Assembly: GCA_905212215.1 (NCBI GenBank)
Contig: CAJMDR010000109.1
Coordinates: 1 to 7,060 of the forward strand
Length of the DNA stretch: 7,060 bases
From: an uncultured Porphyromonadaceae bacterium
Lineage (GTDB): Bacteria > Bacteroidota > Bacteroidia > Bacteroidales > Muribaculaceae
Reading direction: 5' to 3'
The first letter of the stretch is position 1; each line of letters opens with the position of its first letter. Made by a program: the position numbers and the translations under genes. Below the pieces are notes generated by a model. The model did not search any database. It saw nothing but the letters and a program-made list of their open reading frames with translations, and was not told the origin of the DNA. Shown here piece by piece: positions 6,860 through 7,060 of the stretch.

Positions 6860-6945
6860 AACAGGAGAAAAACCGTTCTCCAATCTGTTTTTATGTCTTT
6901 CTGTCCAAACAATAGAAAATATCCTGTTCCTCCCGGTCTCCTGTC
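6841..6945. repeat. Palindromic element copy B
   Basis: It aligns with copy A (1858-1951) in the same orientation: ttgacag-aagaacagtagta followed by caggagaaaaac, a ttctcc arm, tttatg, then caaacaata and a ctcctgtc end. The inner hairpin is preserved as ggagaa (6864-6869) with ttctcc (6876-6881) around a 6-nt loop. The right arm carries about 8 extra bases (near 6929-6936) compared with copy A, which spoils perfect pairing with its own left arm; that left arm pairs better with the upstream arm at 6751-6767. Confidence 0.8.
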
Positions 6946-6972
6946 TTTTATATTGACCAGAGCACCAAAAAT

Positions 6973-6999
6973 ACCAAAGGGGTAGTCAGTTTCTTTGGT
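6973..6999. repeat. Small hairpin in the degenerate H2 copy
   Basis: accaaag (6973-6979) and ctttggt (6993-6999) are perfect complements with a 13-nt loop. This copy has lost the 12-bp stem of the first H2 unit but gains pairing between sequences that are loop in the first copy. Confidence 0.6.
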
Positions 7000-7014
7000 T
7001 CCTTTAGAGGTTGT

Positions 7015-7060
7015 TTAAAAACGATTGTTAACTGAAGTGAGTTTGCGGAGGGTAATCACG
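7015..7060 (-). CDS. Possible 3' end of a minus-strand gene, cut by right edge
   Basis: From the right edge the minus strand reads openly for about 14 codons (VITLRKLTSVNNRF) and stops at TAA 7017-7015. The composition is less AT-rich than the repeat array to its left. Immediately past the stop lies gaggttgtttaaaa (7007-7020 on +), the kind of sequence often found at insertion-sequence ends, so this could be the tail of a transposase with its terminal repeat, but too little is visible to say. It could equally be chance. Confidence 0.2.
   Translation of the reverse strand, partial: VITLRKLTSVNNRF

Larger units (their letters stand above)
6751..7009. repeat. Array of palindromic non-coding units (same family as 1860-1951)
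   Basis: The segments run in the order: right arm (6751-6767), hairpin H2 (6778-6834), left arm (6843-6859), hairpin H1 (6864-6881), right arm variant (6922-6945), partial H2 copy (6946-7009). The start of the first unit (6763-6809) matches 6941-6987 at a constant offset of 178 bp with about 7 differences in 47 positions, so this is a degenerate tandem array of about 1.4 units. It contains no open frame of note. The arrangement resembles the BIME-type arrays of palindromic units known in enterobacteria, but the sequences are different and I do not recognise the family. Confidence 0.8.

Noticed and set aside
6751..7009. CRISPR array
   Set aside because: Only about 1.4 degenerate units with a 178-bp period and internal inverted repeats; no short direct repeats with uniform spacers.

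Overview
The window looks like chromosomal DNA of a Bacteroidales bacterium, probably a gut commensal of the Muribaculaceae/Prevotellaceae type. Three things point there: a promoter of the Bacteroidetes type (TTTG, 19-nt spacer, TATTTTTG) before the large minus-strand gene; a long secreted protein built of fibronectin-like and 'choice-of-anchor J'-like domains ending in a Por/type IX-style C-terminal domain; and the absence of Shine-Dalgarno sequences at most starts. The assignment rests on recall of these families, not on a search.

Layout: positions 1-908 (+) hold the 3' part of aroC (chorismate synthase), cut by the left edge. A few bases later, 919-1794 (+) is a complete radical SAM protein of the YhcC/YtqA (TIGR01212) family, probably co-transcribed with aroC. 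A convergent intergenic region (1795-1970) carries a perfect 16-bp inverted repeat enclosing a second hairpin. From 6535 back to 1971 (-) runs a single very large secreted-protein gene that is split into two open frames by an apparent 1-nt deletion near 5637-5641: an N-terminal signal peptide plus propeller-like repeats (6535-5546), and a 1208-residue-plus remainder with FN3-like, anchor-J-like, CARDB-like and sorting domains (about 5636-1971). Its promoter lies at 6603-6633. The right end (6751-7009) is a non-coding array of palindromic units homologous to the element at 1860-1951. The last about 50 bases may contain the end of another minus-strand gene.

The first two genes are housekeeping (aromatic amino-acid precursor synthesis; probable tRNA or related modification). 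The large gene is an accessory surface or secreted protein lying between two direct-orientation copies of a non-coding palindromic repeat family. The repeat family and the frameshift are the items worth a second look; I see no defence system, CRISPR array, RNA gene or complete mobile element.
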